NCBI GenBank assembly: GCA_905221605.1 | Contig: CAJNDS010000782.1 | Coordinates: forward strand, 12,501-71,725 | Length of the DNA stretch: 59,225 bases | Direction: 5' to 3' | Source: Symbiodinium natans | Lineage: Eukaryota > Sar > Dinophyceae > Suessiales > Symbiodiniaceae | Shown: piece by piece, positions 42,957 through 53,145 of the stretch | How the letters are laid out: the number at the start of each line of letters is the position of its first letter | Numbering within the stretch: the stretch's first letter is position 1 | Made by a program: the position numbers and the translations under genes | The notes under the pieces: generated by a model | The model's input: only the letters and a program-made list of their open reading frames with translations | Told to the model about the DNA's origin: nothing | Databases searched by the model: none

Positions 42957-43112
42957 GTGGCTCAAGTTTTTGGCTCAAATAGAACAGAGGATCTCCTCCA
43001 GAAAAAAGATGTGCTGGTGGCTCGAACTTCTGTGGCTCAAACCTCCACCAAAAAATTCTTCTGGCTCAAATTTCTGGCTCAGAAGAACAGAGAACTCTCT
43101 CTCCTCCACGCA
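42957..43112 (+). repeat. GGCTCAA-rich duplicated segment
   Basis: Two related segments, each with two TGGCTCAA motifs followed by AGAACAGAG and TCTCCTCC, lie at 42957-43003 and 43057-43112. TTTTTGGCTCAAA resembles part of the spliced leader but the match is too short to call one. Confidence 0.6.
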
Positions 43113-43185
43113 AACATGTATACATCTCTTTGTTCGGCTCGTTGTTGCGCCGGCCGCATTCTTCAGTGGAGGCGACAACATCTGT

Positions 43186-43214
43186 TTTTTCGTGTGTGTG
43201 TGTGTGTGTGTGTT
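43186..43214 (+). repeat. (GT)n microsatellite
   Basis: A short GT run lies near the right end of the inverted-repeat element. Confidence 0.85.
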
Positions 43215-43309
43215 TCGTCCAAATGGCATTGGGAAACACATGGATACACAAACAAAACGGAATTGTGTGCCAGTAGTCTCGGCTTCAAATGTACCGAAAC
43301 AGAGTGTAA

Positions 43310-43470
43310 TTCGGAGAACATGGGTGTATAAATTACACGTTTTGACGTGTAATTTGCACACCCAAATTTACACAAAAACGTGTAATTTCCAGGGATAGAT
43401 TTACACGTCAAAAACGTGTAAAAAATTTAAAAATGTAAAATGTAAAATTACACGAAAAGGATCTTACAGG
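43310..43470 (-). repeat. Right terminal inverted repeat
   Basis: It ends AAAGGATCTTACAGG. Read on the - strand it matches the left repeat for 29 of 30 bases, diverges over about 80 bp, then matches again (ACACGTTTTTGTGTAAATTT against ACACGTTTTCGTGTAAATTT). It carries several GTGTAATTT/AAATTACAC palindromes. Confidence 0.85.
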
Positions 43471-43832
43471 TGAGTCTTGTTGAAACCCATCGTGTGAGTA
43501 TTGTGGTTGCAAATGGGGGGCCCCCCTAACCCGCCCTCCCCCAAAGTCCCAACCCGCCCACTTCTTTTTTTGGCGTGCAAAGTGTGCTTCAAAGCCTTTG
43601 AATCTTGTTGAAACCCATCATGTGAGCGTTGTGTTTGCAAGGCCTGCCCCCCCCCCCCCCCCCCCAACCCCGCCGCTTCTTGTTTAACCGTGCAAAGCAT
43701 GCTTCAAATTCTTATGAATATCTGGTTGAAACCCATCGTGTGAGCATTGTGGTTGCAAATGTGGGGGGGCTGCGCCCCTCCCCCCCCCACCCACTTTATT
43801 TAAGCCGTGCAAAACGTGCTTCAAAACCTATA
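43471..43832 (+). repeat. Tandem array of ~110-bp units, right part
   Basis: The resumed part of the interrupted unit and two further units. Each has TTGTTGAAACCCATC, GTGTGAG, TTGCAA, a G/C hairpin region (reduced to C runs in the second unit) and CCGTGCAAA, GTGCTTCAAA. It is a direct continuation of the array at 32104-32330. Confidence 0.9.
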
Positions 43833-45090
43833 AATCATCCTGTGAAAATATTGAGGGAATGTAGCTTTTCCTATCCTAGAGAGGGGGGAAGCCAAGAGGA
43901 AAACGGAACAAAAAGAAGGAACAAACGGAAAAAAACTACGAGGAAAAAATCCACTAGATCCAAAATAGTTTGAACCTACCCTCGACACACCCTGCGACTG
44001 AGAATAACGTCTAACAATGCAACTAGGCAAAGTATCTTCCCATGACCTTTACGGTTTCTATGCCTTTTTGTGCTACTTTCTTGCTATTCATGTATTCAAG
44101 AAGTGGGGGTGGCTGGGTGGTGGGATGGGGGTCACAAGTACCACGACGTGAGGGCAGGGAGAGGAGAGCGGTTGCAACTTCTGAAGTCCTGAAGATATGT
44201 TGCTGTTGAGTACATCTTGGCAGGAGACCCCAGTCTTGAACCCTGAACCTTAAGCTGAACCCTGAACTGTGTCAACTCGCAAGCGAGAGTTCCTATTTAA
44301 AGCCTTGGCTGAGCCGCCTACGTACGTCTCAGGCCTACTACGGAATTGCATCCACGAGGAGTCGCTCCACGGGGGAGGGTCGAGGATGTGGGCTTGTAAA
44401 ATGTAGGGTTTCTATCTTAAGGTTCGCGGCTTCAATCCCCCTTAAAGAATTCGTGGCCAACATACAACCGCTGGATGACACCCCAGCACTCGTTCCGGTT
44501 CTGACTCCCTTAAAAGCTGATGTGGACTCTGGAGCGGCAGTTGAATGTCGCCGTTGTGTAACCCAATGTTTGGTTCAAGGTTGACCGCCTGCCAGACCCG
44601 ATCAAGACAAGGCTCAACCCTTATGTAACACCCCGGGGGTTAAGCTAGTAGCCATACTTGGGTTGGGTTGTAGTTGAGAGTATGCGAGTTCGCGCTTGGG
44701 CCTACTGGCAGCATCCATCAGCAGGCCTTTCACAACTCATCTAGATTGTGATCTCTGCATATGAAGCCGAACCATCAATGGCAACTGTTCTTCAAATCTC
44801 GACAATAATTGTTTGCAAATCGACAATTGTTTGCAAATCCATGCTCGAAAAGTTCCAGCTCCAGCATGCAAATTGAACCCGGCCTCAACTTCATTCCTGT
44901 GCACTGAACCACGTGACGCAGCCACCTCTAAGTTGGGGCTGCAGCGTTTGAGTGTTGACGTATGGGTTGTTTGTACTCAAATACATTAGTGCATGCAACC
45001 CAGACCATGACTCATGCAACGTTCGTCCCAACTTTCCAACAACTTTCTAGCCGTCGAGACTTCTTGCCCCGAAGAAGATAGAACCACGCA
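43833..45090. other. No gene resolved
   Basis: Ordinary-looking sequence. The only structure noted is a small inverted repeat near 44627 (TAACACCCCGGGGGTTA) and a direct repeat of CAAATC, CGACAATTGTTTG at 44800-44840. Confidence 0.4.
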
Positions 45091-45096
45091 GAGGCT

Positions 45097-45650
45097 ATGG
45101 AGCCCGTGGAAAAGGAGCAGAAAAAAGAGAAAAATGTGGAGGAAAAGAAAGAAAAGGATGCCAAGGACAAGGAGAAGGCAAGTGAGCAGGCGATCGGGTT
45201 TGGGCTTCAAAATCTGTGTTGCATTTGATTGTGTGAGGACGCATTGATCCTGCTGGCCAGGTAAACTTGTCAGTCTCGGGGGCATACTGACACACCTCTC
45301 AAGAAATAAAGCAGGTCAGCGCAAAAGAAAAAGATGCGGCCCTGGCAGCACTCGCGAAAAGCCACCGGTCCCAATTTTACGGATTTGGGGTTTAGAGGTT
45401 CAGGTTTTATGCTCCCACAATGCCACCCCGCATCCCAGTCAACCGCATGGGGTCCGCTGAAGGAGGGCTTCGATTTGGGATTTCGGGATTCGGGATTCGG
45501 GTTTGGCCTTGGAGTTTGAGGTTCAGGGCTCACATTCTCATATTTGAAATGGCGCACACAGGTGGAGCTGGCATGCGTGGGGGTGCGAGCAGAATCCGAA
45601 GCGACAATGGGTTGTTATGAGACTCCGTTTCAATTCGGCCTGACGACCAC
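45097..45650 (+). CDS. Possible small spliced gene with Lys/Glu-rich start
   Basis: An ATG at 45097, seven bases after ACGCAG, opens MEPVEKEQKKEKNVEEKKEK and continues DAKDKEK to a GC donor at 45178. Candidate exons in line are 45316 to about 45361 (VSAKEKDAALAALAK) and 45562 onwards (VELACVGVRAESEATMGC, then ETPFQFGLTTTSG). The frame of the last one stays open to a TGA at 45709-45711. The head is a charged coiled coil. No family is recognised, and the link between the exons is inferred from splice sites only. Confidence 0.4.
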
Positions 45651-45719
45651 GAGTGGAGTCATGTCCTGTCCGTCTAAGCCGTTGTCACACCAGGCGTGGA
45701 CACGGCAGTGACCGCTTAG

Positions 45720-46499
45720 TTCCATCCCGCCATGCCGTGGCTCAGGGTGACCCAAGAAGGTAACTTAGTTACTTCTGAGTTAGCCGCGGCAAGACTTGGA
45801 GATAACCCTGCCAAGCTGGAACCATCTTCAGCGGAGAAGAAAGGTGTGCTGCCACGCGCGCCTCCCGGGTTGCGTCGCGCATCCCGAGAGTCCCAGCCGG
45901 TTTCTTGGCTCATCGGCTTTGTGTTTTTGGCCTTCCGTCACGATTATTGGGGAACAAATGCAGAGGGTCTATCCCCTAATCCTTCTGGTTCCGGGTCCTC
46001 GCCCTGAAGCGTGGGGCCGCCATCCTGTACTCTTCTGAGTTTTTCGGCTCTTACTCCTTTTAGCGTTAGGGCTCCCTCCTTCCCGCCCTGACCTTCCTTG
46101 AAGGTTTAAAGCTTACACTCTTTTTAAGGCTCCAGTTTCTTTGAGGCGTAGGGCGTCGGGCTTCCACCCCCCCACACTCCTTTCAGGGTGTAGGGCTTCC
46201 GCTTCTTTAGGGGTTTAGGTCTTCCACTCCCTTGAGGGTTTAGGGCTTCACCCACATTGTTTTCAAGTTTAAGGCTTCAGGGCTCCAGCCCTCACCCTCT
46301 TAGGTGAGGAGTGGAAGCGCTTAAAAGGACTGGGGGGGCCCAAAATTTCAAAAGGAGTGGGATCCCTAAACCTGCAAAGGATTGGAAGCCTCAAGCCTCA
46401 AACAAAAAAGGAAACCCCAAACCCTAAAAGGATTAAGGGCTGGAACGCCATCCAAACGTGTGCATATGAGGGACGTCGTGGGGCTGTTCAGCGTGGCCG
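45720..46499. other. Candidate exon, then degenerate telomere-like spacer
   Basis: 45754-45845 could be an exon (frame GNLVTSELAAARLGDN). From 46020 to 46440 the sequence is full of degenerate GGGTTTAGGGCTT and CCCTAAA-type pieces, first G-rich then C-rich. Confidence 0.4.
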
Positions 46500-47116
46500 G
46501 TGCAAGAAACATTACTCAAGATGGCCAACACGCAGCAACTGCAGCAAGTGCAGAAGATGTTGGGGCACCGGCGCAAACATGGAGAGGGGTGGGCCACATG
46601 GAACCAGCACACCATGCGCTCGGCGCGGCTGGCGATGCACCGGAGGGGACCAAGCGCTGGTCCACACACGCATTGGAGCGCATCTGGCAGCTCCATGGCC
46701 ACGTCGCCAGACAGACCGGGGCCACCAATGCAACCTTGGCATGGAGGGGACAGGAGTGGTGGCGTATGCAGCAGCAGAGGCCGCGGGGGGTGCGCCGCCC
46801 TAAGCGGTTCAATCCGAACATGGACACGCAAAGACAGATAGCGGGGGTGGCGGGGGATCAATGGATGCTCCTGGCGCAAGACAGAACAGCATGGCAAAAT
46901 TTACAGGGGGCTTTCGTCCAGAAGTTCGACCCCAAATGGGCAACAGGGAGGCAACCCTCACTCCAAAACCTCGCACCCAACAAAAAGAGCCGGGGGGCCC
47001 GACGCCCACCCAGCGGCCCTACGCGGATGACCCCCATGGACTGGGGCGAAAGCAGCAGGCTGGGGGGCGGGGGGGGGGGCAGGGCAGGCACCCAGAGCTA
47101 CATGAGGGGCACCTAA
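46500..47116 (+). pseudogene. LINE reverse transcriptase C-terminal domain fragment
   Basis: Read with one frame change it gives MANTQQLQQVQKMLGH, then WATWNQHTMRSARLAM, then RWSTHALERIWQLHGHVAR, WRGQEWWRMQQQRPRG, and LLAQDRTAWQNLQGAFVQKF before a stop at 47114-47116. The W.GHVAR, arginine-rich WW region and A.DR..W pattern are the conserved C-terminal block that follows the polymerase in many LINE proteins. The fragment begins just past the point where LINE copy A breaks off (32103), so the two may be halves of one element. Confidence 0.8.
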
Positions 47117-47327
47117 TCACTTCTCTGTGCTTGCGGTTTACTTCATGATGTGCGTGGCAGGGGCATCGAGGGGGGCGCGAACATACCCAGCCATGGGGGC
47201 AGGACTAGCTGTTCATCGCCGCCCCTGATGGGGGTGAAGACCCAAGCACCAAGCACCACCCCCGAACCAGCCAACCTGCGCCACAGCAACGGCCAACACG
47301 CAGACCCGGGCCACGCCAACCGCCCAC

Positions 47328-50300
47328 ATGGAGACGGACCAGTGGGACCCATGGAGGGACGCGATACAACTGACGGAGCAGCAGCAGGCATACACGGCCC
47401 AGAAGCCCACAGCAGGAGCACAATGGACAATCAACATTGTCCAAGACTACGACCGGGACCACGACCCCTGGCGCCCACAACAACACCCCACGACGGCAGG
47501 GGGGGCCCCGGCTTCCCCACTGACCCACAGCCACAAGCCAAGCCGCCCAGGGGGAACCACAACCCAAGGGAACCCCCGGAGCCAGAGCGCAGTACGAGTG
47601 GGATACACGACAGCCATGACAGCAAGCTGGACGCACCTGGCACACGCAGCCATGCACGTGGCAATACAAGCCCAAACCCTCCTCGCAGCAGCCACAGCTC
47701 GGGCCAAGAGATGTCCACTACCAACTGCTGCTGCAGGGGGCAACGACGCCGCCTCACCCAGCCAATGACCGCGAGACTACGAGCCGGTCGCGGCCACACC
47801 CAAGGCGCCGCCTCACCCACCAAGAGCAGCGGATAGGGGGGCCGCACCGAAAGTCCCGCCTGCAACGGCACGCAAGAGGAGCGAAGTCGCCCAGCAACCC
47901 AGTGAAACAACCGCTGTGAGACCAGCACATACGCCAACCGCCGAGGCGGACACGCCACGGGGCCCAGAGGCACCAGCGGAGCACCAGCCCCCGACAGCAC
48001 ACGCGCGACAGGGGGCTGAACGCAACCAAGAGCCACGAACCCCCGCCAGCCGGCGCAACCTGACACACCCGCTCCGCGCGACACCTCCAGCCACCCCGAT
48101 GCCATGAACGTGGGCGGCCTACGCACAACCCAAAAAACCACCGCCGCCACAGCCACCACATGATGACGACTACGCAGCCACGCTAACCGACCACGACCTC
48201 CACCATAACCACCGCCGCCACCTGAGCCCTCCAGCGGTGCAACACCAAACGGGGCCACAACAGCGACAGCAGCAGGCGGGGAGAGGACAACAACATACCG
48301 CAGCCAGCGTGGAGGTCGAGACGGAAGAAACGCCAGAGCAAGCTGCAGCGCGCAGGGCAAGGAACAAACACGAAGGGCGGGGCGAGCAAAGGATGAGGAA
48401 CAGAGCAAACAAAGCATGGCGTGCCTGGTTGCAGAAATACTGGGCGCGCACCCAGGAGGAAAGACAAAGGTGGAGTCCGGGGGCGAGCACGAGCGCGGAT
48501 GACCCCAGCCCAGATTGGGCAGAGATGCTCAACAGACACAAACACCGACCAGCAGGAGAGCGGGGGATGCACGGGGGGGGGACAAACAACAGACCTACAA
48601 CCAAGAAAGATACGAGCAGAGAATGCCGCTCGACCGGGGGGCAGTGGGGGCAGCGGGGGCAACGGCAGGAGCAGCGGAAGCAGCAAGCGCGGGACACACG
48701 ACCAGCAACCAACAACAGTCAACCCAAGACAGCCCTGAAGCAAGAGCAGCAGAGAGCAGACAAGCGGCAGCGAGCAGTGAACACACGACCAACAACCAGC
48801 AACAGTCAACCCAAGACAGCCACGAGTCGCCAAGCCATATGTCTACCAGCACGCTGTGGGAGACTCCTCGCATCCAACCCCAGGAAGTAGCGCCGGGGAG
48901 CAAGCAAGACACCGCAGACAGAGCACGATATGAGGCCAGCAGGGGGCAGGAACACCTCCAGTACCAGCACCGCGCGCAGGAAAGGGGGGCGACGACGCCA
49001 CAGGGGAGCATACACCGCCCCCGAAAACACAAACGGCAGAAAACCAACGCCCAAACCCAAACCCATGCCCACTGTGGCGGACGATGGCTCCGAGACGCAC
49101 TGGAGCAGACTGACGACGGCTCAAGCTCCGGAGGACCAAACCAGCCCACGACCCGGACCCAGGCAGCCAGGGGGGGGGAACCTGGGCGTGCGATGTGGCA
49201 CGTCTCATCCGCCCAGGGCTGGGAGCACGTGGACGGAGCAGTAGAGGCTGAGGCAAGGGCGGTGAGGGAAAGGGGGCACAGACGAGGGGCGTGCGCGTTG
49301 CCGGCAGCACCAAGAAACGCGCCAGCTCACGGAGCAGGTGGTAGCGGGCTGGCGGAAACAAACAACGCAGGGGAGAAGGGAAGACGTAGCGACGCTGCTC
49401 CACGTGACATGCCAAGCGGAAAGGTGGCTGGGGGGCATGGGAACTGCACGGGCTGGCAGAGGCGGGGATCGCTCGAGCAAGACGAGCAATGGAGGCAGCG
49501 GCGGGGGCAGGGGCGGGGCAAGCAGCGCAAGAACACATGCAGCGGGTCATCACTCACCTGGAAGAGTGCGTTGGAGGAGCAGCGTGTGTCCTGGAAGATA
49601 GGTGGATCCCACCGCCTCAAAACCCCCCGCAGACCCAACCAGCGAGCAGCAGCGCGGAGCCACCGCCGCAACCAATCCCACCAGCGCACCCAGCAGACGC
49701 CATCGCCCTCGCGAATGGCACCACCGAGGACGAAAACAGGGGACCGATGGGGGGACCGGGAGCACCGCAAGCCAGCCATCATCCGGTCCTGCAAGCAAGG
49801 GCAACGCCCTGTTGCTGGGGGAAGTGACAGAGGAGCTCTGGCAAGCATATCAAGCACTCCACGCCTGGGTGGTACAGATATGGGGGGAGGACATTGTAGA
49901 AGCCCGAGCCGGGGGAAAGGGGCACAAAAAGGGGCGGAGGAGGAGGAGTCAGCGGCCAGAGCAGCCAAAACAACCAAACAAGCAGCAGAAGTGGGAACAA
50001 TAGAGAGGGGGCACGAGAATGAGGAGGGGGGAGGTAGGGAAGAAAACGAAGAAGAGACGACGATGGAGGGGAAGGACGACGAGGACACGGACATGGAGCG
50101 CCTCCTGGGAGACGAAGCTGTTCGAGGGCATGATCGTGATGATGGCGACCTGAAGAACGAGGCAAACGACGTGGCAGGGGCTGGGCGACTAGAAAGGGGG
50201 CCGACAAGTGGGCAAGAAGAGCCAGAGGCAGGGGGCACCGAAGAGATCGAAGAGACAGGGGAAACCCAACCGTGGACGCCGCCGTGGGCCCTGCCTCTGC

Positions 50301-50362
50301 CTGCAGCGCCGCAGACCGAGCTGAACAACATGGGGGGCTACATCGGGGACAAGAAGAAGTGA
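47328..50362 (+). pseudogene. Frameshifted Q/R-rich ORF1-like retroelement region
   Basis: Coding-like segments move between frames: METDQWDPWRDAIQLTEQQQ (47328), QAAARRARNKHEGRGEQRMR and NRANKAWRAWLQKYWARTQE (near 48340-48460), WAEMLNRHKH, then a long frame 48515-50362, with alternatives EEVTEELWQAYQALHAWVVQ style text (frame of 49602, at about 49820-49890) and QEHMQRVITHLEEC (49489). The + strand is purine-rich. The last 300 bp are Glu/Asp-rich (DDEDTDMERLLGDEA). It lies between two LINE parts and on the same strand, so it is probably ORF1 of another retroelement. No conserved domain is recognised. Confidence 0.5.
48690..48830 (+). repeat. ~80-bp tandem duplication in the ORF1-like region
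   Basis: Two adjacent units encode HTTSNQQQSTQDSPE and HTTNNQQQSTQDSHE. They differ at only a few bases. Confidence 0.85.
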
Positions 50363-50573
50363 GAGAAGAAGATGGGGGGCCAGATGCCCACGAAGAATCG
50401 CCGTAGGTTACATGGGGCCTTCGGGGAGTGAACGTAAATGTAGTCCGGGAGCTGTGGGATAGGGTCCGAATGCTAGTTTCACGAAGGCCAACCCGGGACC
50501 GAACAACGGGGGCCGAAGCTGTTTTGCCCGCTCAGTCGCCAGAAGATTGTGGGGTATATAGTGCCTAGGATGG

Positions 50574-50734
<161 letters not shown>

Positions 50735-50753
50735 GTAGCCATTTTGGCTCAAG
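50735..50753 (+). other. Dinoflagellate spliced-leader (DinoSL) sequence at a retroelement 5' end
   Basis: GTAGCCATTTTGGCTCAAG matches the last 19 of the 22 bases of the dinoflagellate spliced leader as I know it. The first three leader bases are replaced by the end of the GA/G tract. LINE copy B begins directly downstream. A leader sequence in genomic DNA next to coding sequence is the mark of an mRNA that was trans-spliced and then reverse transcribed. Confidence 0.9.
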
Positions 50754-51149
50754 GCACGAGCGGCTCGAGCCCCAGCCCAGTGTCCGGGGGACAACTTTGA
50801 AAAGGGTCAGAGAGAGGAGAGAAGGGGGAGGCCGAAGAGTTGAAAGCTTCTCTGTCCCCCATCGCCCGTGCCCCGCCATACGAGCCCACCTACCTGTTTG
50901 CCGCACTACGCGGGGGCGCCGTGAAGGCCGGGGACCCCGAGACCGGAAGAACGCAGCGCGAGGTGACCGGCGCTGGCCGACTTCTCCGACTACCGCCGCT
51001 GAGGCGTGCGGGGGACATCCTGACCCACTACCTGACGGCCATCGGCGGCCTACGCGACGTGCTTGGCAAGGTGGGGACTCAGCACTTCGAGGGGCCCGCC
51101 AGGGACTTCAGAGTTCGTGACTTGGGCAGCGACACCGAGAAGGATAACT

Positions 51150-52203
51150 ATGTCTGGTGGCAGTGGGGCGCCCGGAAGTGAGGGGGCATCACCCGCCAAG
51201 AGAAAGGTGATGGACCTTGAGCCGGAAGCAGAAGTTGAAGTGGTGGAAAAGGGGGGCTTCTCGCTCACCACCCTGCAAGCAACCCTCCAGACCGAGCTTC
51301 GTGCGAACCGAGCTGAGATTCGGGCCAACCAGGAGGGGGCCATCAGCACCATCCGCGAAGACATCAAGCAAGCTGTGGGGGGGGTGCAAAAAAGAGATGG
51401 TGGAGCGCGTCGCTACGGTGGAGACCGAAGTTACCCGCCAGCTTAAGACCACCCTACAGCTCCTCCAGGAACTCACGGCCAAGCAGGACAAGCACACGGC
51501 AGGGATCGAGGAGCTCATGGGGGGCCAGCATGATCTGGAGAGCAAAATGGGCGACATCACGGAGAGAGTGGAAAAGCTGGAGATGAAATCGGTCCAAAGC
51601 ACCACCGCGACGGAGCACGGTGATGGGCTTGGGGGGCGTCGTGTCCCAGCACTCATCGTGGGGGGCTGGAATGATGACACCGCCGTGAGGGACGTCCTGG
51701 AGAAGGCGCAGCAAGCGTTGCGTTTGCTCAAAGTCGACATCGACTACCAGGACATGTTCGTTCCGGGGGTCCGGAGGGGCTTCGGGCTCATTCCCCTCAA
51801 GGGGCCGAGAGCCGGAGAAAGTGATGAGGGACACCGGCAACGCATTCAGGAAGCCATCACCAAAGTCCGCAACGCCAAGATGCAGACGGAGCGTGTGAGA
51901 GAGGACACGGGGCAACCGCGATACATGTTCCTTGCAATCTCGCAACCGCCAGAACGACGACGCCGCGCCAAGCTTGCAGCCAAGGTGAAGAGATGCATCC
52001 TGGAGCTAGGAGGGGAGCATGCCCACCTGGAGGCGGAGCTGCGACAGGGACTGTGTGGTACAAGGGGCTCCGTGTGTCGTCGGCAGCTGGCCCAACGAAA
52101 GAGGGGGCGACCGAGGCAGGACCGGATGGGTCGACGCCAAAGCAATGGCCAAGGGGCTCAAGATCCTTCCGGACAGGGCGCAACAGCAGCCAGCCTGCGC
52201 TGA
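51150..52203 (+). pseudogene. LINE B ORF1-like protein, frameshifted at a G8 run
   Basis: It starts MSGGSGAPGSEGASPAKRKV, then VVEKGGFSLTTLQATLQTEL and a coiled coil to IKQAVGGVQK. The G8 run at 51377-51384 shifts the frame; the homology continues as EMVERVATVETEVTRQLKTT, then VPALIVGGWNDDTAVRDVLE, MFVPGVRRGFGLIPLKGPR, RIQEAITKVRNAKMQ and FLAISQPPERRRRAKLAAKV. A second shift occurs near 52040 (TGTVWYKG, equivalent to TGTVWVGG in copy A). The block order is the same in both copies. Confidence 0.8.
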
Positions 52204-52563
52204 CGAAGAATGGGGAAGAAGAGCGCTTGGTTTCACCTTGATGGCGGGGGAGAACATTCCCATCGCCCAGCGCTGACATTGCTCACCTGGAACACTGGAA
52301 GGGCCGGGGGGCGAAAGATCCTCGACACCCTCCAGATGCTCGCGGAGGCGGTCGTGGCCCTCCAAGAGGTGATCCGTGACCCAGGGGCCCACATGGAGAG
52401 TTCAAAAAGCTGGACACTCATCATGGGCAAGACAGAAACTGAGTGGAGAGGGACAGGCATAGCGTACACCACCACGCACTACCACCACACCCACGCTCAA
52501 CATCTAGAAGGGGCAACCTCAGTGGTCCTAAGAGGGGGTGACCTGCAGGACAAGAACTCCTGA

Positions 52564-53107
52564 ACCTGCCTGAAGAGCATAGGCGTAGGCGAGAGCACGC
52601 GGGGCTTGAGTGATATCGAACTGAAGGGGGTGTGGGTGTACATCTTTTGTGTAAGCATGCCCGTGCACACCAAAGCCCTTGCGACACAGCTGTCTCACCC
52701 TTGCAGTGGTCAGGGGAGAACCCAGGGATTTCCCTTGTGGGGGAGGGGAGGACTTCGGGAGGTTTGCCAGTTTCGGGGGTGTTGGGGCAGAGGTTGCGCT
52801 TTGTTGGGGGTGAAACTAGGCCAGTGTTAGTGGCTCCCACGGGGAACGATGGGAAACTGACCACCAAGGGTTTCACGCTAGGTCCGGGGGCCAGGAAGCA
52901 CTGCCGATGGGGGGATGGGGGGGGCCAAGGAGCACATGTGTGGGGGGGGGAGCGAAGAAGTCGGCAGTGTGCACCCGGGCGCCAGACAACACCAGCAACC
53001 ACCCCGAAAACAGGGGCGGGCAAAGATGCCCGGGGCGCCGACCCCATGCCCCTAGAAAGAAAGAAAGAAAGTGAGACAGAGAGAGAGAGGGAGAAAGAGA
53101 GCGAAAG

Positions 53108-53145
<38 letters not shown>

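Larger units (their letters stand above)
32331..43470. mobile_element. 11.1-kb element bounded by terminal inverted repeats, carrying three genes
   Basis: The left end begins CCTGTAAGATCCTTT and the right end finishes with its reverse complement, AAAGGATCTTACAGG with one mismatch; 29 of the first 30 bases agree. Both ends continue for about 130 bp with related GTGTAAATTTACAC-type palindromes. The outer flanks are the two halves of one ~110-bp repeat unit: joining 32330 to 43473 regenerates a unit like those at 43586 and 43706, with a 2-bp TG on both sides as a possible target duplication. Inside are genes at 34216-35541, 36804-38039 and 41127-41714, about 15 same-strand hairpin repeats, telomere-like arrays, an AT-rich block, a palindrome array and G tracts. 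No known transposase was recognised. Confidence 0.8.
50735..52563 (+). mobile_element. LINE copy B, 5' part with spliced leader, truncated in the endonuclease
   Basis: After the leader comes about 400 bp of leader/UTR-like sequence, then an ORF1-like region and the first part of an endonuclease (LTLLTWNTGRAGGRKILDTL and VVALQEVI). Homology to LINE copy A ends at about 52563, well before the catalytic GADLN and SDHDAV motifs, and there is no reverse transcriptase. The truncation at the 3' side is unusual, since incomplete reverse transcription removes 5' sequence. Later deletion or recombination is more likely. Confidence 0.88.

Noticed and set aside
42964-42977. TTTTTGGCTCAAA as a second spliced-leader relic
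   Set aside because: Only the GGCTCAA core and a few Ts agree, and the upstream GTAGCCA part is missing.
44400-44460. Possible tRNA T-arm (GGTTCGCGGCTTCAATCCCCC)
   Set aside because: No matching acceptor, D or anticodon arms could be placed around it.
47431-48833. Long - strand reading frames (up to 328 residues)
   Set aside because: Cys/Arg/Leu/Val-rich text from the complement of a purine-rich coding strand. The + strand has the better protein character and matches its retroelement neighbours in orientation.
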